This document shows positions 20,330-28,211 of a DNA stretch of 56,506 bases, piece after piece. Numbering within the stretch: the stretch's first letter is position 1; the number at the start of each line of letters is the position of its first letter. A program made the translations under genes and the position numbers. Source of the DNA: Isoptericola sp. GTDB taxonomy: Bacteria; Actinomycetota; Actinomycetes; Actinomycetales; Cellulomonadaceae. The stretch lies in assembly GCA_031180595.1 (NCBI GenBank), contig JAPSLQ010000003.1:1-56506 (forward strand), read 5' to 3'. The notes beneath the pieces are model-generated. The model searched no databases, was not told the origin of the DNA, and saw nothing but the letters and a program-made list of their open reading frames with translations.

Positions 20330-23031
20330 TCGTGCCAGGTCGCGCCGGCGCCGACCGACACGTCGAGCGGCACGTCCAGCTCGACGGCGGAGCCCATCTG
20401 CGTGCGCAGCACCTCCTCGGCGGCCTCCCGCTCCCCCGGCGCCACCTCGACCACGAGCTCGTCGTGCACCTGCAGGAGCAGCCGCGACGCCAGCCCACGG
20501 GCGTCGAGCTCGCGCTGCACGCCGAGCATCGCGAGCTTGATGATGTCGGCCGCGCTGCCCTGGATCGGCGCGTTGAGCGCCATGCGCTCGGCCATCTGCC
20601 GCCGCTGCCGGTTGTCGCTCGTGAGGTCCGGCAGGTACCGCCGGCGCCCGAGGATCGTCGCGGTGTAGCCAGTGGCCCTCGCCTCCGCGACGACGCCGGT
20701 CAGGTAGTCGCGCACTCCCCCGAAGCGCGTGAAGTAGTCGTCCATGAGCTTCTGCGCCTCGCCCGTCGGGATGGTGAGCTGCTGCGACAGCCCGAACGCG
20801 CTCAGCCCGTACGCCAGGCCGTAGCTCATCGCCTTGATCTTCGAGCGCATCTCGGCGGTGACGTCCTCGGGTGCGACCTCGAAGACGCGAGAGCCGACGT
20901 ACCGGTGCAGGTCCTCGCCCGAGTTGAACGCCTCGATGAGGCCCTCGTCGCCCGACAGGTGCGCCATGATGCGCATCTCGATCTGGCTGTAGTCGGCCGT
21001 CAGCAGCTCGGCGTACCCCTCGCCCACGCGGAACGCGCGGCGGATGCGCCGGCCTTCCTCGGTCCGGATCGGGATGTTCTGCAGGTTCGGGTCGGTCGAG
21101 CTGAGGCGTCCGGTCGCGGCGATCGTCTGCTGGAACGTGGTGTGGATCCTGCCGTCGGCTGCGACCGACTTGAGCAGGCCCTCGACCGTCGAGCGCAGGC
21201 GCGAGGCGTCGCGGTGCGCGAGCAGGTGCTCGAGGAAGGGGTGCCCCGTCTTGACGTAGAGCTCCTGCAGCGAGGCGGCGTCGGTGGTGTACCCGGTCTT
21301 GATCTTCTTCGTCTTGGGCATCCCGAGCTGGTCGAACAGGATCTCCTGCAGCTGCTTGGGGCTGCCGAGGTTCACCTCGCGGCCGATCACGTCGTACGCC
21401 TCGGCCGCCGCCTGCGCGACGTGGCCCGCGAACTGCTTCTCCAGGTCGGTGAGGTACTCGACGTCGGCGGCGATGCCGGTCGCCTCCATGCGCGCCAGCA
21501 CGCGCGACAGCGGCAGCTCGACGTCCCTGAGCAGGTGCTCGACGCCGCGGTCGGCGAGCTGGCCGGCGAGCGCGCCGGCCAGGTCCACCACGGCCGCGGC
21601 GCGGGCGGCCTGGCGCGACGACCGCGCGTCCCCGCCGTCGCCCGTGAGCGCGAGGTCGAGCGCGCCCTGCGCGCCTGCCGGGTCGGCCCCGTCGGCACGC
21701 AGCTCACGGCCGAGGTGTCGCACGACGAGGTCGCCCAGGTCGTAGCCGCGCTGGTCGGGGTAGCACAGGTAGGCGGCGAGCTCGGTGTCGAAGTCCACGC
21801 CCTGCAGGTCGAGCCCTCGCGCCGCGAGCATGTGCCACGCCGCCTTGGCGCCGTGCGCCGCCTTCGGCCGGCCGGCGTCGGCGAGCCAGTCCGCGAGCGC
21901 CTTCTCGTCCTGCGGGTCGAGGTCCGACAGGTCGAGTCCCACCGCCGCGCCGGTCGCGTCGCTCGCGTCCGCGACGGCGAGCTCCCAGGCGTCGCCACCC
22001 CCCGGGCCGGCCGTCCCCGAGACGTCGATGCCGAGCCGGCGCCCGGCCCGCTCGGCGAGCCAGCCGCCCAGCCCGCCGGGCTCGAGGTCCGCGAGCTCGA
22101 CGTCGATGCCCGACTCCGGCGCGACCTCGCCCTGCGGAGCGAGCGCGAACAGCCGGTCGCGCAGAACGCGGAACTCGAGCGCGTCGAACACCTGGTGGAC
22201 GCCCTCGCGGTCCCAGGGCTGCACCACGAGGTCGTCCGGCCCGACCGGCAGCTCGAGGTCGGTGAGCAGGGCGTTGAGCCGGCGGTTGAGCCGGACCTGC
22301 TCGACGGCCTCGCGCAGGTTGTCGGCCGCCTTCCCCTTGAGCTCGTGCACGTGCTCGAGCAGGGACTCGAGGCTGCCGTACGTGGTGATCCACTTCGCGG
22401 CGGTCTTCGGACCGACGCCGGGCACGCCCGGCAGGTTGTCGCTCGTCTCGCCAACGAGGGCGGCGATGTCGGGGTACTGCTCGGGCGGGACGCCGTACTT
22501 GTCGACGACGGCGGCCCGGTCCATGCGCGTCAGCTCGGAGACACCGCGCTTGGGGTAGAGCACCGTGACGTCACCGGAGACGAGCTGGAACGAGTCGCGG
22601 TCGCCCGAGCAGAGGAGGACCTCCATGCCGGCGGCGGCCGCCTGCGTGGCGAGCGTCGCGAAGATGTCGTCCGCCTCGTAGCCCTCCCGCTCGAGGGTGG
22701 GGACGTGCAGCGCCGCGAGGATCTCCTTGATCAGCGGCACCTGGCCCTTGAACGGCTCCGGGGTCGACTCGCGCGTCCCCTTGTACGACGGCAGCAGCTC
22801 GGTGCGGAACGACTGGCGCCCGGCGTCGAACGCGACGGCCACGTGCGTCGGCTCCTCGTCCCGCAGGAGGTTGATCAGCATCGACGTGAAGCCGTAGACG
22901 GCGTTGGTGGGCTGGCCCGAGTGGGTGGCGAAGTTCTCCACCGGCAGGGCGAAGAACGCCCGGTAGGCCATCGAGTGCCCGTCGATCAGGAGCAGGCGCG
23001 GTCGCTCGCCGGTTCGCGTCGTGGTCGTCAC
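20317..23031 (-). CDS. polA: DNA polymerase I
   Basis: The 904-residue enzyme fills gaps in repair and removes RNA primers. Its N-terminal 5'-3' exonuclease domain is intact (LLLIDGHSMAYRAFF; GDRDSFQLV; LVGETSDNLPGVPGVGPKTA). The central 3'-5' exonuclease domain (~residues 315-500) lacks a recognisable DxE proofreading motif. The polymerase domain has motif A (TADYSQIEMRIMAHLSGD), the O-helix region (KAMSYGLAYGLSAFGL) and motif C (QVHDELVVEV). The GTG start is preferred because TAGGTT ends seven bases upstream (leaderless pattern); a longer ATG-started form is possible. It starts 19 bp from the divergent thioesterase gene. Confidence 0.95.
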   Translation of the reverse strand: MTTTTRTGERPRLLLIDGHSMAYRAFFALPVENFATHSGQPTNAVYGFTSMLINLLRDEEPTHVAVAFDAGRQSFRTELLPSYKGTRESTPEPFKGQVPLIKEILAALHVPTLEREGYEADDIFATLATQAAAAGMEVLLCSGDRDSFQLVSGDVTVLYPKRGVSELTRMDRAAVVDKYGVPPEQYPDIAALVGETSDNLPGVPGVGPKTAAKWITTYGSLESLLEHVHELKGKAADNLREAVEQVRLNRRLNALLTDLELPVGPDDLVVQPWDREGVHQVFDALEFRVLRDRLFALAPQGEVAPESGIDVELADLEPGGLGGWLAERAGRRLGIDVSGTAGPGGGDAWELAVADASDATGAAVGLDLSDLDPQDEKALADWLADAGRPKAAHGAKAAWHMLAARGLDLQGVDFDTELAAYLCYPDQRGYDLGDLVVRHLGRELRADGADPAGAQGALDLALTGDGGDARSSRQAARAAAVVDLAGALAGQLADRGVEHLLRDVELPLSRVLARMEATGIAADVEYLTDLEKQFAGHVAQAAAEAYDVIGREVNLGSPKQLQEILFDQLGMPKTKKIKTGYTTDAASLQELYVKTGHPFLEHLLAHRDASRLRSTVEGLLKSVAADGRIHTTFQQTIAATGRLSSTDPNLQNIPIRTEEGRRIRRAFRVGEGYAELLTADYSQIEMRIMAHLSGDEGLIEAFNSGEDLHRYVGSRVFEVAPEDVTAEMRSKIKAMSYGLAYGLSAFGLSQQLTIPTGEAQKLMDDYFTRFGGVRDYLTGVVAEARATGYTATILGRRRYLPDLTSDNRQRRQMAERMALNAPIQGSAADIIKLAMLGVQRELDARGLASRLLLQVHDELVVEVAPGEREAAEEVLRTQMGSAVELDVPLDVSVGAGATWHDAGH

Positions 23032-23050
23032 GGGTGCCAACCTATCGCCC

Positions 23051-23476
23051 ATGACCGACACACCCCGGACCTACCCGTCGACCACGGCCGAGTGGACGGA
23101 GGCCGCGCGCGGCACGCTCCTCGAGCGCATGGGCATCGTGCTCGAGCACGTCTCCGCGGACCTCACGACGGGCACCATGCCCGTCGAGGGCAACACCCAG
23201 CCGGCCGGCCTGCTGCACGGCGGCGCGTCGGTCGTCCTGGCCGAGACGCTCGGCAGCGTCGCGGCGCAGCAGCACGCGGGACAGGACCGGGCCGCGGTCG
23301 GCATCGACGTCAACGCGACCCATCACCGGGCGGTGCGCGCGGGGACGGTGCGCGGCGAGGCGCGCGCGCTCCACCTGGGCCGCACGACGGCGGCCTACGA
23401 GATCGTCGTCTCCGACGAGCGGGGTCGCCGCGTGTGCACCGCCCGGCTCACGTGCATGATCCTGCGCGCGACCTGA
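23051..23476 (+). CDS. PaaI-like hotdog-fold thioesterase
   Basis: The 141-residue protein is a hotdog-fold acyl-CoA thioesterase of the PaaI/YdiI type: GNTQPAGLLHGGASVVLAETLGS (~57-79) holds the catalytic region with the LHGG motif, followed by VGIDVNATHHRAVRAGTVRG. Such enzymes hydrolyse aromatic or isoprenoid-pathway acyl-CoAs; the substrate here is unknown. It sits next to polA and pdtaR, a grouping also seen in mycobacteria. Its TGA abuts the stop of the convergent GNAT gene with no spacer. Confidence 0.88.
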   Translation: MTDTPRTYPSTTAEWTEAARGTLLERMGIVLEHVSADLTTGTMPVEGNTQPAGLLHGGASVVLAETLGSVAAQQHAGQDRAAVGIDVNATHHRAVRAGTVRGEARALHLGRTTAAYEIVVSDERGRRVCTARLTCMILRAT

Positions 23477-24178
23477 TCAGCCCTGGACGGACCCCGACGT
23501 CGCCTCGTCGCGGTCCGGCCGCGTGCCGTACCGCGCCTGCAGGGCGCGCAGGTCCAGCGGGCCGGTCGGCACGCCCGCCGCCCGCGCGCGCCGACGGCGC
23601 GCGATGAGGTCCTCGATCGCGGCGCGCGTCGACTGCCGGCGCGTGTCGCGGCGTGGCTCGCGGCGGATGTCCGGACGCGACGCCGGGGCGTCCGTCGCGA
23701 GCCGCCGCTGCAGCGTGGCGGTGCTCACGACGCGGTGGCCGGCGGCGGGCCCGAAGCCCAGGCACGCCAGGAAGCGCTGCATCCCGCGCGCACCCGGCGA
23801 CGGGGCGCAGTACACGTTCGGCGCGCCGACGTCGGACGCGAGCGCCGCGGCGGCACCCACGAGAGCGTGCCCCACGCCGTGCCGCCGGACGTCGGCCGCC
23901 ACGTAGATCGCGTCGACGTAGAGGCTCGGCTCCGTCGCGAACAGCTGCGGGGACAGGACGCGCGCGAGCAGGAAGCCGCACACCGCGCCGTCGTGCACGG
24001 CGACGAGGATCTGCCCCCCGCTCGCGACGAAGACGCTCAGGTGCTCCCGCAGCCGGTCGGCGTCCGCCGGGGCGGTCTGCGGCCCGTACGGCGACTCCTC
24101 GCACGCCACCACGGCCAGGTCGGCGATCGACGCAAGGTCGTCCGGGACCGCAGGCCGGACCTCGACGGCTGCGCGCAT
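23477..24178 (-). CDS. GNAT family N-acetyltransferase with basic C-terminal extension
   Basis: The 233-residue protein has a GNAT core: VRPAVPDDLASIADLAV at the start, VCGFLLARVLS, and the acetyl-CoA loop VRRHGVGHALVGAAAALA (~residues 98-115). Residues ~165-225 form an Arg-rich tail not part of the fold, which may bind nucleic acid or a partner. The target is unknown. The ATG at 24178 has a GAGGGGGG ribosome site, and a good promoter lies 70 bases upstream. Confidence 0.82.
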   Translation of the reverse strand: MRAAVEVRPAVPDDLASIADLAVVACEESPYGPQTAPADADRLREHLSVFVASGGQILVAVHDGAVCGFLLARVLSPQLFATEPSLYVDAIYVAADVRRHGVGHALVGAAAALASDVGAPNVYCAPSPGARGMQRFLACLGFGPAAGHRVVSTATLQRRLATDAPASRPDIRREPRRDTRRQSTRAAIEDLIARRRRARAAGVPTGPLDLRALQARYGTRPDRDEATSGSVQG

Positions 24179-24248
24179 CGAAACCCCCCTCGTCGTCTCA
24201 CCCGCGTCGGCGGGCCCAAAGGTCACAGAACGGTGACGGCTCCCTGCG

Positions 24249-24277
24249 ACGATAGCCCGTCGCAAGGAGCCGCACAA
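24249..24277 (-). promoter_or_regulatory. Promoter for the GNAT gene
   Basis: TTGTGC (-35, 24272-24277) and TATCGT (-10, 24249-24254) are 17 bases apart on the minus strand, in the 106-bp gap after pdtaR. The predicted start lies about 65 bases before the ATG. Confidence 0.55.
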
Positions 24278-24284
24278 CGGCCGG

Positions 24285-24962
24285 TCAGGCGCCGCCGACC
24301 TGCTCGATCACCGCGTCGGCGACCTCACGCATCGTGAGGCGCCGGTCCATCGACGTCTTCTGGATCCAGCGGAACGACTCCGGCTCGCTCAGACCCATCT
24401 TGGTCATGAGCAGACCCTTGGCACGGTCGACGCGCTTGCGGGTCTCGAAGCGCTCCTGCAGGTCCGCGACCTCGGACTCGAGCGCCCCGATCTGCTGGTA
24501 GCGGGAGATCGCGATCTCGACCGCGGGCAGCAGGTCGGCCGGGGTGAACGGCTTGACGACGTAGGCCATGGCACCGGCGTCCCGTGCGCGCTCGACGAGC
24601 TCGGTCTGCGAGAAGGCGGTGAGCAGCACCACGGGTGCCGCGTGCGCCTTGCCGATGCGCTCGGCCGCCGAGATGCCGTCGAGCTCGGGCATCTTGACGT
24701 CCATGACCACGACGTCGGGCTTGAGCTCGGTCGCGAGCTGCACGGCGGTCTCGCCGTCGCCGGCCTCGCCCACGACGTCGAACCCGGCCTCACGCAGGGT
24801 CTCGACGACGTCCATGCGGATGAGCGCCTCGTCCTCCGCGACCACGGCGCGGCGCGCGGGTCGAGCAGGGGCCGCCTTCTCCTGCTCGGGCTCCTGGTCG
24901 ATCATCGGCGGCAGGTCGAGCGGCAGCTTCGCCTCTGACTGGGCATTGGTCTCGTCGGTCAC
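24285..24962 (-). CDS. pdtaR: PdtaR-like response regulator with ANTAR RNA-binding domain
   Basis: The 225-residue protein has a receiver domain with acidic pocket VVAEDEALIRMD, phospho-acceptor Asp in DVVVMDVKMPELDG and Lys in AYVVKPFTPADLL. A coiled linker and a C-terminal ANTAR domain (FETRKRVDRAKGLLMTKMGL...) follow. ANTAR proteins bind paired hairpins in mRNA and prevent termination; in mycobacteria PdtaR pairs with the kinase PdtaS, which is not in this window. The start is taken as GTG at 24962, because TAGGAT ends seven bases before it (leaderless). The ATG nine bases further upstream falls inside that -10 element. Confidence 0.9.
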   Translation of the reverse strand: MTDETNAQSEAKLPLDLPPMIDQEPEQEKAAPARPARRAVVAEDEALIRMDVVETLREAGFDVVGEAGDGETAVQLATELKPDVVVMDVKMPELDGISAAERIGKAHAAPVVLLTAFSQTELVERARDAGAMAYVVKPFTPADLLPAVEIAISRYQQIGALESEVADLQERFETRKRVDRAKGLLMTKMGLSEPESFRWIQKTSMDRRLTMREVADAVIEQVGGA

Positions 24963-25047
24963 GGGACACATCCTAGTCCTCGACCTGCCGCGCGGCGTGC
25001 TCCGTCCCCAGGTCGCCGGTGTGACCTGCGCAGCAGGTCGGGGCGGG

Positions 25048-25077
25048 TTGGGGACCCCGCCGGGCGTGTGGTTCGAT
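25048..25077 (+). promoter_or_regulatory. Probable promoter for the tRNA gene
   Basis: TTGGGG (25048-25053) and TTCGAT (25072-25077) are 18 bases apart, ending 11 bases before the tRNA 5' end. Match to consensus is moderate. Confidence 0.4.
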
Positions 25078-25088
25078 GGCCCGGTCAC

Positions 25089-25162
25089 GCCCCGGTAGCC
25101 CAACCGGCAGAGGCAATCGGCTCAAACCCGATCCAGTGTGGGTTCGAATCCCACCCGGGGCA
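25089..25162 (+). tRNA. tRNA-Leu (anticodon CAA), class I shape
   Basis: The 74-base cloverleaf is complete: a perfect 7-bp acceptor stem GCCCCGG/CCGGGGC, D arm GCCC..AGGC, anticodon stem ATCGG/CCGAT with loop CTCAAAC (anticodon CAA, reading TTG Leu), T arm GTGGG-TTCGAAT-CCCAC, and discriminator A73. The 3' CCA is not fully encoded. The variable region is only five bases (CCAGT), whereas bacterial tRNA-Leu normally has a long variable arm, so its identity is assigned from the anticodon only. Confidence 0.85.
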
Positions 25163-25173
25163 CCGACGACGAA

Positions 25174-25200
25174 GGCCCGGTCCGCGTCGCGGGCCGGGCC
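25174..25200. terminator. Hairpin between the tRNA and pyk
   Basis: GGCCCGG (25174-25180) pairs with CCGGGCC (25194-25200). It lies just after the tRNA and 26 bases past the pyk stop on the other strand, so it can serve both converging units. Confidence 0.65.
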
Positions 25201-25226
25201 ATCGTGCCGTCGAGGTCAGGGCGGGG

Positions 25227-26666
25227 TCACTCCGCCAGCGCGTGCATGTCGGTGTGGCTGCCGACCTTGTGCACCAGGATCGAGTTGGTCGTGCCGGGCA
25301 CGCCCACCGGCGCGCCGGAGACGATGACGACGCGGTCGCCCGGCTCGGCCAGGCCGTTGGCCTGAAGAGTCGAGTCCACCTGGCCGACCATCGCGTCGAC
25401 GCTGCCGACCTTGGGCACCTGGTACGTCGTGGTGCCCCAGGTCAGGGCCAGCACGTTGCGCACGCTCTCCTCGGGCGTGAACGCGAGCAGCGGGATGCCC
25501 GAGCGCAGGCGCGACATGCGCTTGGCCGAGTCGCCCGACTGCGTGAACGTCACCAGGTACTTCACGCCGAGCGAGTCACCGATCTCGGCGGCCGCACGCG
25601 TGATGATGCCGCCGCGCGTGTGCGGGCTCGAGCCGAGCGGCGCGATGCGCTCGCGGCCCATCTCCTCGGTCGCCTCGATGATCCGGGCCATCGTCTCGAC
25701 CGTGAGGATCGGGTAGTCGCCGACGCTCGTCTCGCCCGAGAGCATGACCGCGTCCGCGCCGTCGAGGACCGCGTTCGCGCAGTCGGACGCCTCGGCGCGC
25801 GTCGGTCGCGGGCTGGTGGTCATCGACTCGAGCACCTGGGTCGCCACGATGACCGGCTTGGCGTTGCGGCGCGCGAGCTCGACGATGCGCTTCTGCACGA
25901 GCGGGACCTGCTCGAGCGGCATCTCGACCGCGAGGTCGCCGCGGGCGACCATGAAGCCGTCGAACGCCGCGACGACCTCCTCGAGGTTCTCGACGGCCTG
26001 CGGCTTCTCGATCTTGGCGATGACGGGGACGGTGCGCCCCTCCTCGGCCATGATCCGGGCGACGTCCTCGTAGTCCTTCGCGGAGCGCACGAACGACAGC
26101 GCGATCAGGTCGGCGCCGAGGCGCAGCGCCCAGCGCAGGTCGTCGGTGTCCTTCTCGCTCAGCGCCGGCACGGACACCGCGACGCCGGGCAGGTTGAGGC
26201 CCTTGTTGTTCGAGACCGGTCCCGGCACCTCGACCGTCGTCACGACCCGCGGGCCCTCGACCGCCGTGACGCGGACGCGGACCTTGCCGTCGTCGATGAG
26301 GATCGGGTCGCCCACGCGCGCGTCGTCGGGCAGGCCCTTGTGGGTCGTCGAGACGAGCTCGCGGCTGCCGACGACGTCCTCGGTCGTGATCGTGAAGGTG
26401 TCGCCCTCGTCGAGGAAGTGCTTCTGGTCGCCCTCGAAGCGGCCCAGGCGGATCTTGGGGCCCTGCAGGTCGACGAGCACCGCGACGTTGCGCCCGGCGT
26501 CCTTCGCGGCCTTCCGCACCCCGTGGTAGACGGCCTCGTGCTCCGCCTGCTCACCGTGGCTGCGGTTGATCCGGGCCACGTCCATGCCCGCGTCGACCAG
26601 CTCCCGGAGCTTCTCCGGGGACGCCGTCGCGGGTCCGATGGTGCATACGATCTTCGCTCTGCGCAT
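25227..26666 (-). CDS. pyk: Pyruvate kinase
   Basis: The 479-residue glycolytic enzyme transfers phosphate from phosphoenolpyruvate to ADP. Family motifs are seen in order: RRAKIVCTIGPATASPEKLR, DLQGPKIRLGRFEG (~68-81), catalytic VIAKIEKPQAVENLEEV (Lys/Glu), MVARGDLAVEMPLEQVP, and VMLSGETSVGDYP. The C-terminal effector domain is present and ends at the normal place. ATG start with a GGAG ribosome site. It follows gltD after a strong hairpin, so it is probably a separate transcription unit. Confidence 0.96.
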   Translation of the reverse strand: MRRAKIVCTIGPATASPEKLRELVDAGMDVARINRSHGEQAEHEAVYHGVRKAAKDAGRNVAVLVDLQGPKIRLGRFEGDQKHFLDEGDTFTITTEDVVGSRELVSTTHKGLPDDARVGDPILIDDGKVRVRVTAVEGPRVVTTVEVPGPVSNNKGLNLPGVAVSVPALSEKDTDDLRWALRLGADLIALSFVRSAKDYEDVARIMAEEGRTVPVIAKIEKPQAVENLEEVVAAFDGFMVARGDLAVEMPLEQVPLVQKRIVELARRNAKPVIVATQVLESMTTSPRPTRAEASDCANAVLDGADAVMLSGETSVGDYPILTVETMARIIEATEEMGRERIAPLGSSPHTRGGIITRAAAEIGDSLGVKYLVTFTQSGDSAKRMSRLRSGIPLLAFTPEESVRNVLALTWGTTTYQVPKVGSVDAMVGQVDSTLQANGLAEPGDRVVIVSGAPVGVPGTTNSILVHKVGSHTDMHALAE

Positions 26667-26712
26667 GTCTCCAGCCTCGTCGTGATACGTCCCCGGCGCG
26701 GCCGGGGTTAAG

Positions 26713-26737
26713 CCCGGGCGCCGGCGTGGCGCCCGGG
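26713..26737 (-). terminator. Terminator hairpin after gltD
   Basis: CCCGGGCGCC and GGCGCCCGGG form a perfect 10-bp stem with a five-base loop, eight bases past the gltD stop and before pyk. No long T-run follows, as is common in this GC-rich group. Confidence 0.7.
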
Positions 26738-26744
26738 GTCGTGC

Positions 26745-28211
26745 TCATCCTCTCAGGGCGACCGTGCGTGGTCCCACCGGTGCGGGCAGCTCGGTGCTGC
26801 CCTGCAGGTAGGCGTCGACGGCGGCGGCGGTCGCCCGGCCCTCGGCGATCGCCCAGACGATCAGCGACTGCCCCCGGCCGGCGTCGCCGGTCACGAAGAC
26901 GCCGGGCAGCGTCGACGCGTAGTCGTCGCCGCGGCGCACGAGACCGCGGCTCGTCGTCTCGGCACCGGTCTGGTCGACCAGCTCACCCGTCTCGGGGCCC
27001 GTGAAGCCCATCGCGATGAGCACCATGTCCGCCGGGATGTCCCGCTCCGTCCCCGGCCGGGGCGCGCGGCGCCCGTCCGGAAGGTACTCGGTCTCGGCCA
27101 CCCGCAGCGCACGGACCTTCCCGTCCTCGTCGCCGACGAACTCGACGGTCGAGGCGAGGTACGTGCGCTCGCCGCCCTCCTCGTGCGAGCTCGACACCTC
27201 GAACAGGATCGGGTCTGTCGGCCAGGGCTGGCTCTCGGGACGCTCGAGCGGCGGCTTCTTGCCGATCGCGAGGGTCGTCACCGACGCCGCGCCCTGGCGC
27301 AGGGACGTGCCGAGGCAGTCCGAGCCGGTGTCGCCGCCGCCGATGATGACGACGTGCTTGCCCTCGGCGCTCGGCGCCTCCTCGACGGGCCTGCCGGCGA
27401 CCACCTTGTTGGCGGGCACCAGGAAGTCCATCGCGAAGTGGACGCCGTCGAGGTCGCGCCCCGGCAGGGGCAGGTCGCGCGGGACCGTCGCGCCGGTCGC
27501 GACCACGACGGCGTCGAACCGGCGTCGCAGGGCGTCCCACGTGATGTCGCGGCCGATCTCGACGCCCGGACGGAACCGCGTGCCCTCGGCCTCCATCTGG
27601 GCCAGGCGGCGGTCGATGTGGTGCTTCTCGAGCTTGAAGTCCGGGATGCCGTACCGCAGCAGCCCGCCGATGGCGTCGTCGCGCTCGTAGACGACGACGG
27701 TGTGCCCGGCGCGGGTGAGCTGCTGCGCCGCGGCGAGGCCGGCCGGGCCCGAGCCGACGACCGCGACCGTCGATCCTGTGAGCCGCTGGGGCACCTGCGG
27801 GGTCACCAGGCCGCGGGCGAACGCCTCGTCGATGATCGAGACCTCGACGTTCTTGATCGTCACCGCGGGCTGGTTGATGCCCAGCACGCAGCTCGTCTCG
27901 CACGGTGCCGGGCAGACGCGCCCCGTGAACTCGGGGAAGTTGTTCGTGGCGTGCAGGCGCTCGATCGCGTCGGCCCACTGGCCGCGCCACACGAGGTCGT
28001 TCCACTCGGGGATGAGGTTGCCGAGCGGGCACCCCTGGTGGCAGAACGGGATGCCGCAGTCCATGCAGCGCCCGGCCTGCTCCTTGAGGAACGGCTGGCC
28101 GTCCTCGAGCTCGGCGTGCACGTCCTTCCAGTCGCGCAGGCGGACCGGGACGGGTCGGCTGGGCGGCAGCTCGCGGTGCCGCACCTTCAGGAATCCGCGG
28201 GGGTCAGCCAC
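26745..28211 (-). CDS. gltD: Glutamate synthase (NADPH) small subunit
   Basis: The 488-residue beta subunit passes electrons from NADPH through FAD to the large subunit. It has an N-terminal 4Fe-4S region ([19 protein letters not shown], ~46-64; a further Cys set CPAPCETSC ~101), the FAD site [17 protein letters not shown] (~152) and NADPH site [13 protein letters not shown] (~288). The GTG start overlaps the gltB stop by eight bases, so the two subunits are co-translated. Length is normal. Confidence 0.96.
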   Translation of the reverse strand: MADPRGFLKVRHRELPPSRPVPVRLRDWKDVHAELEDGQPFLKEQAGRCMDCGIPFCHQGCPLGNLIPEWNDLVWRGQWADAIERLHATNNFPEFTGRVCPAPCETSCVLGINQPAVTIKNVEVSIIDEAFARGLVTPQVPQRLTGSTVAVVGSGPAGLAAAQQLTRAGHTVVVYERDDAIGGLLRYGIPDFKLEKHHIDRRLAQMEAEGTRFRPGVEIGRDITWDALRRRFDAVVVATGATVPRDLPLPGRDLDGVHFAMDFLVPANKVVAGRPVEEAPSAEGKHVVIIGGGDTGSDCLGTSLRQGAASVTTLAIGKKPPLERPESQPWPTDPILFEVSSSHEEGGERTYLASTVEFVGDEDGKVRALRVAETEYLPDGRRAPRPGTERDIPADMVLIAMGFTGPETGELVDQTGAETTSRGLVRRGDDYASTLPGVFVTGDAGRGQSLIVWAIAEGRATAAAVDAYLQGSTELPAPVGPRTVALRG

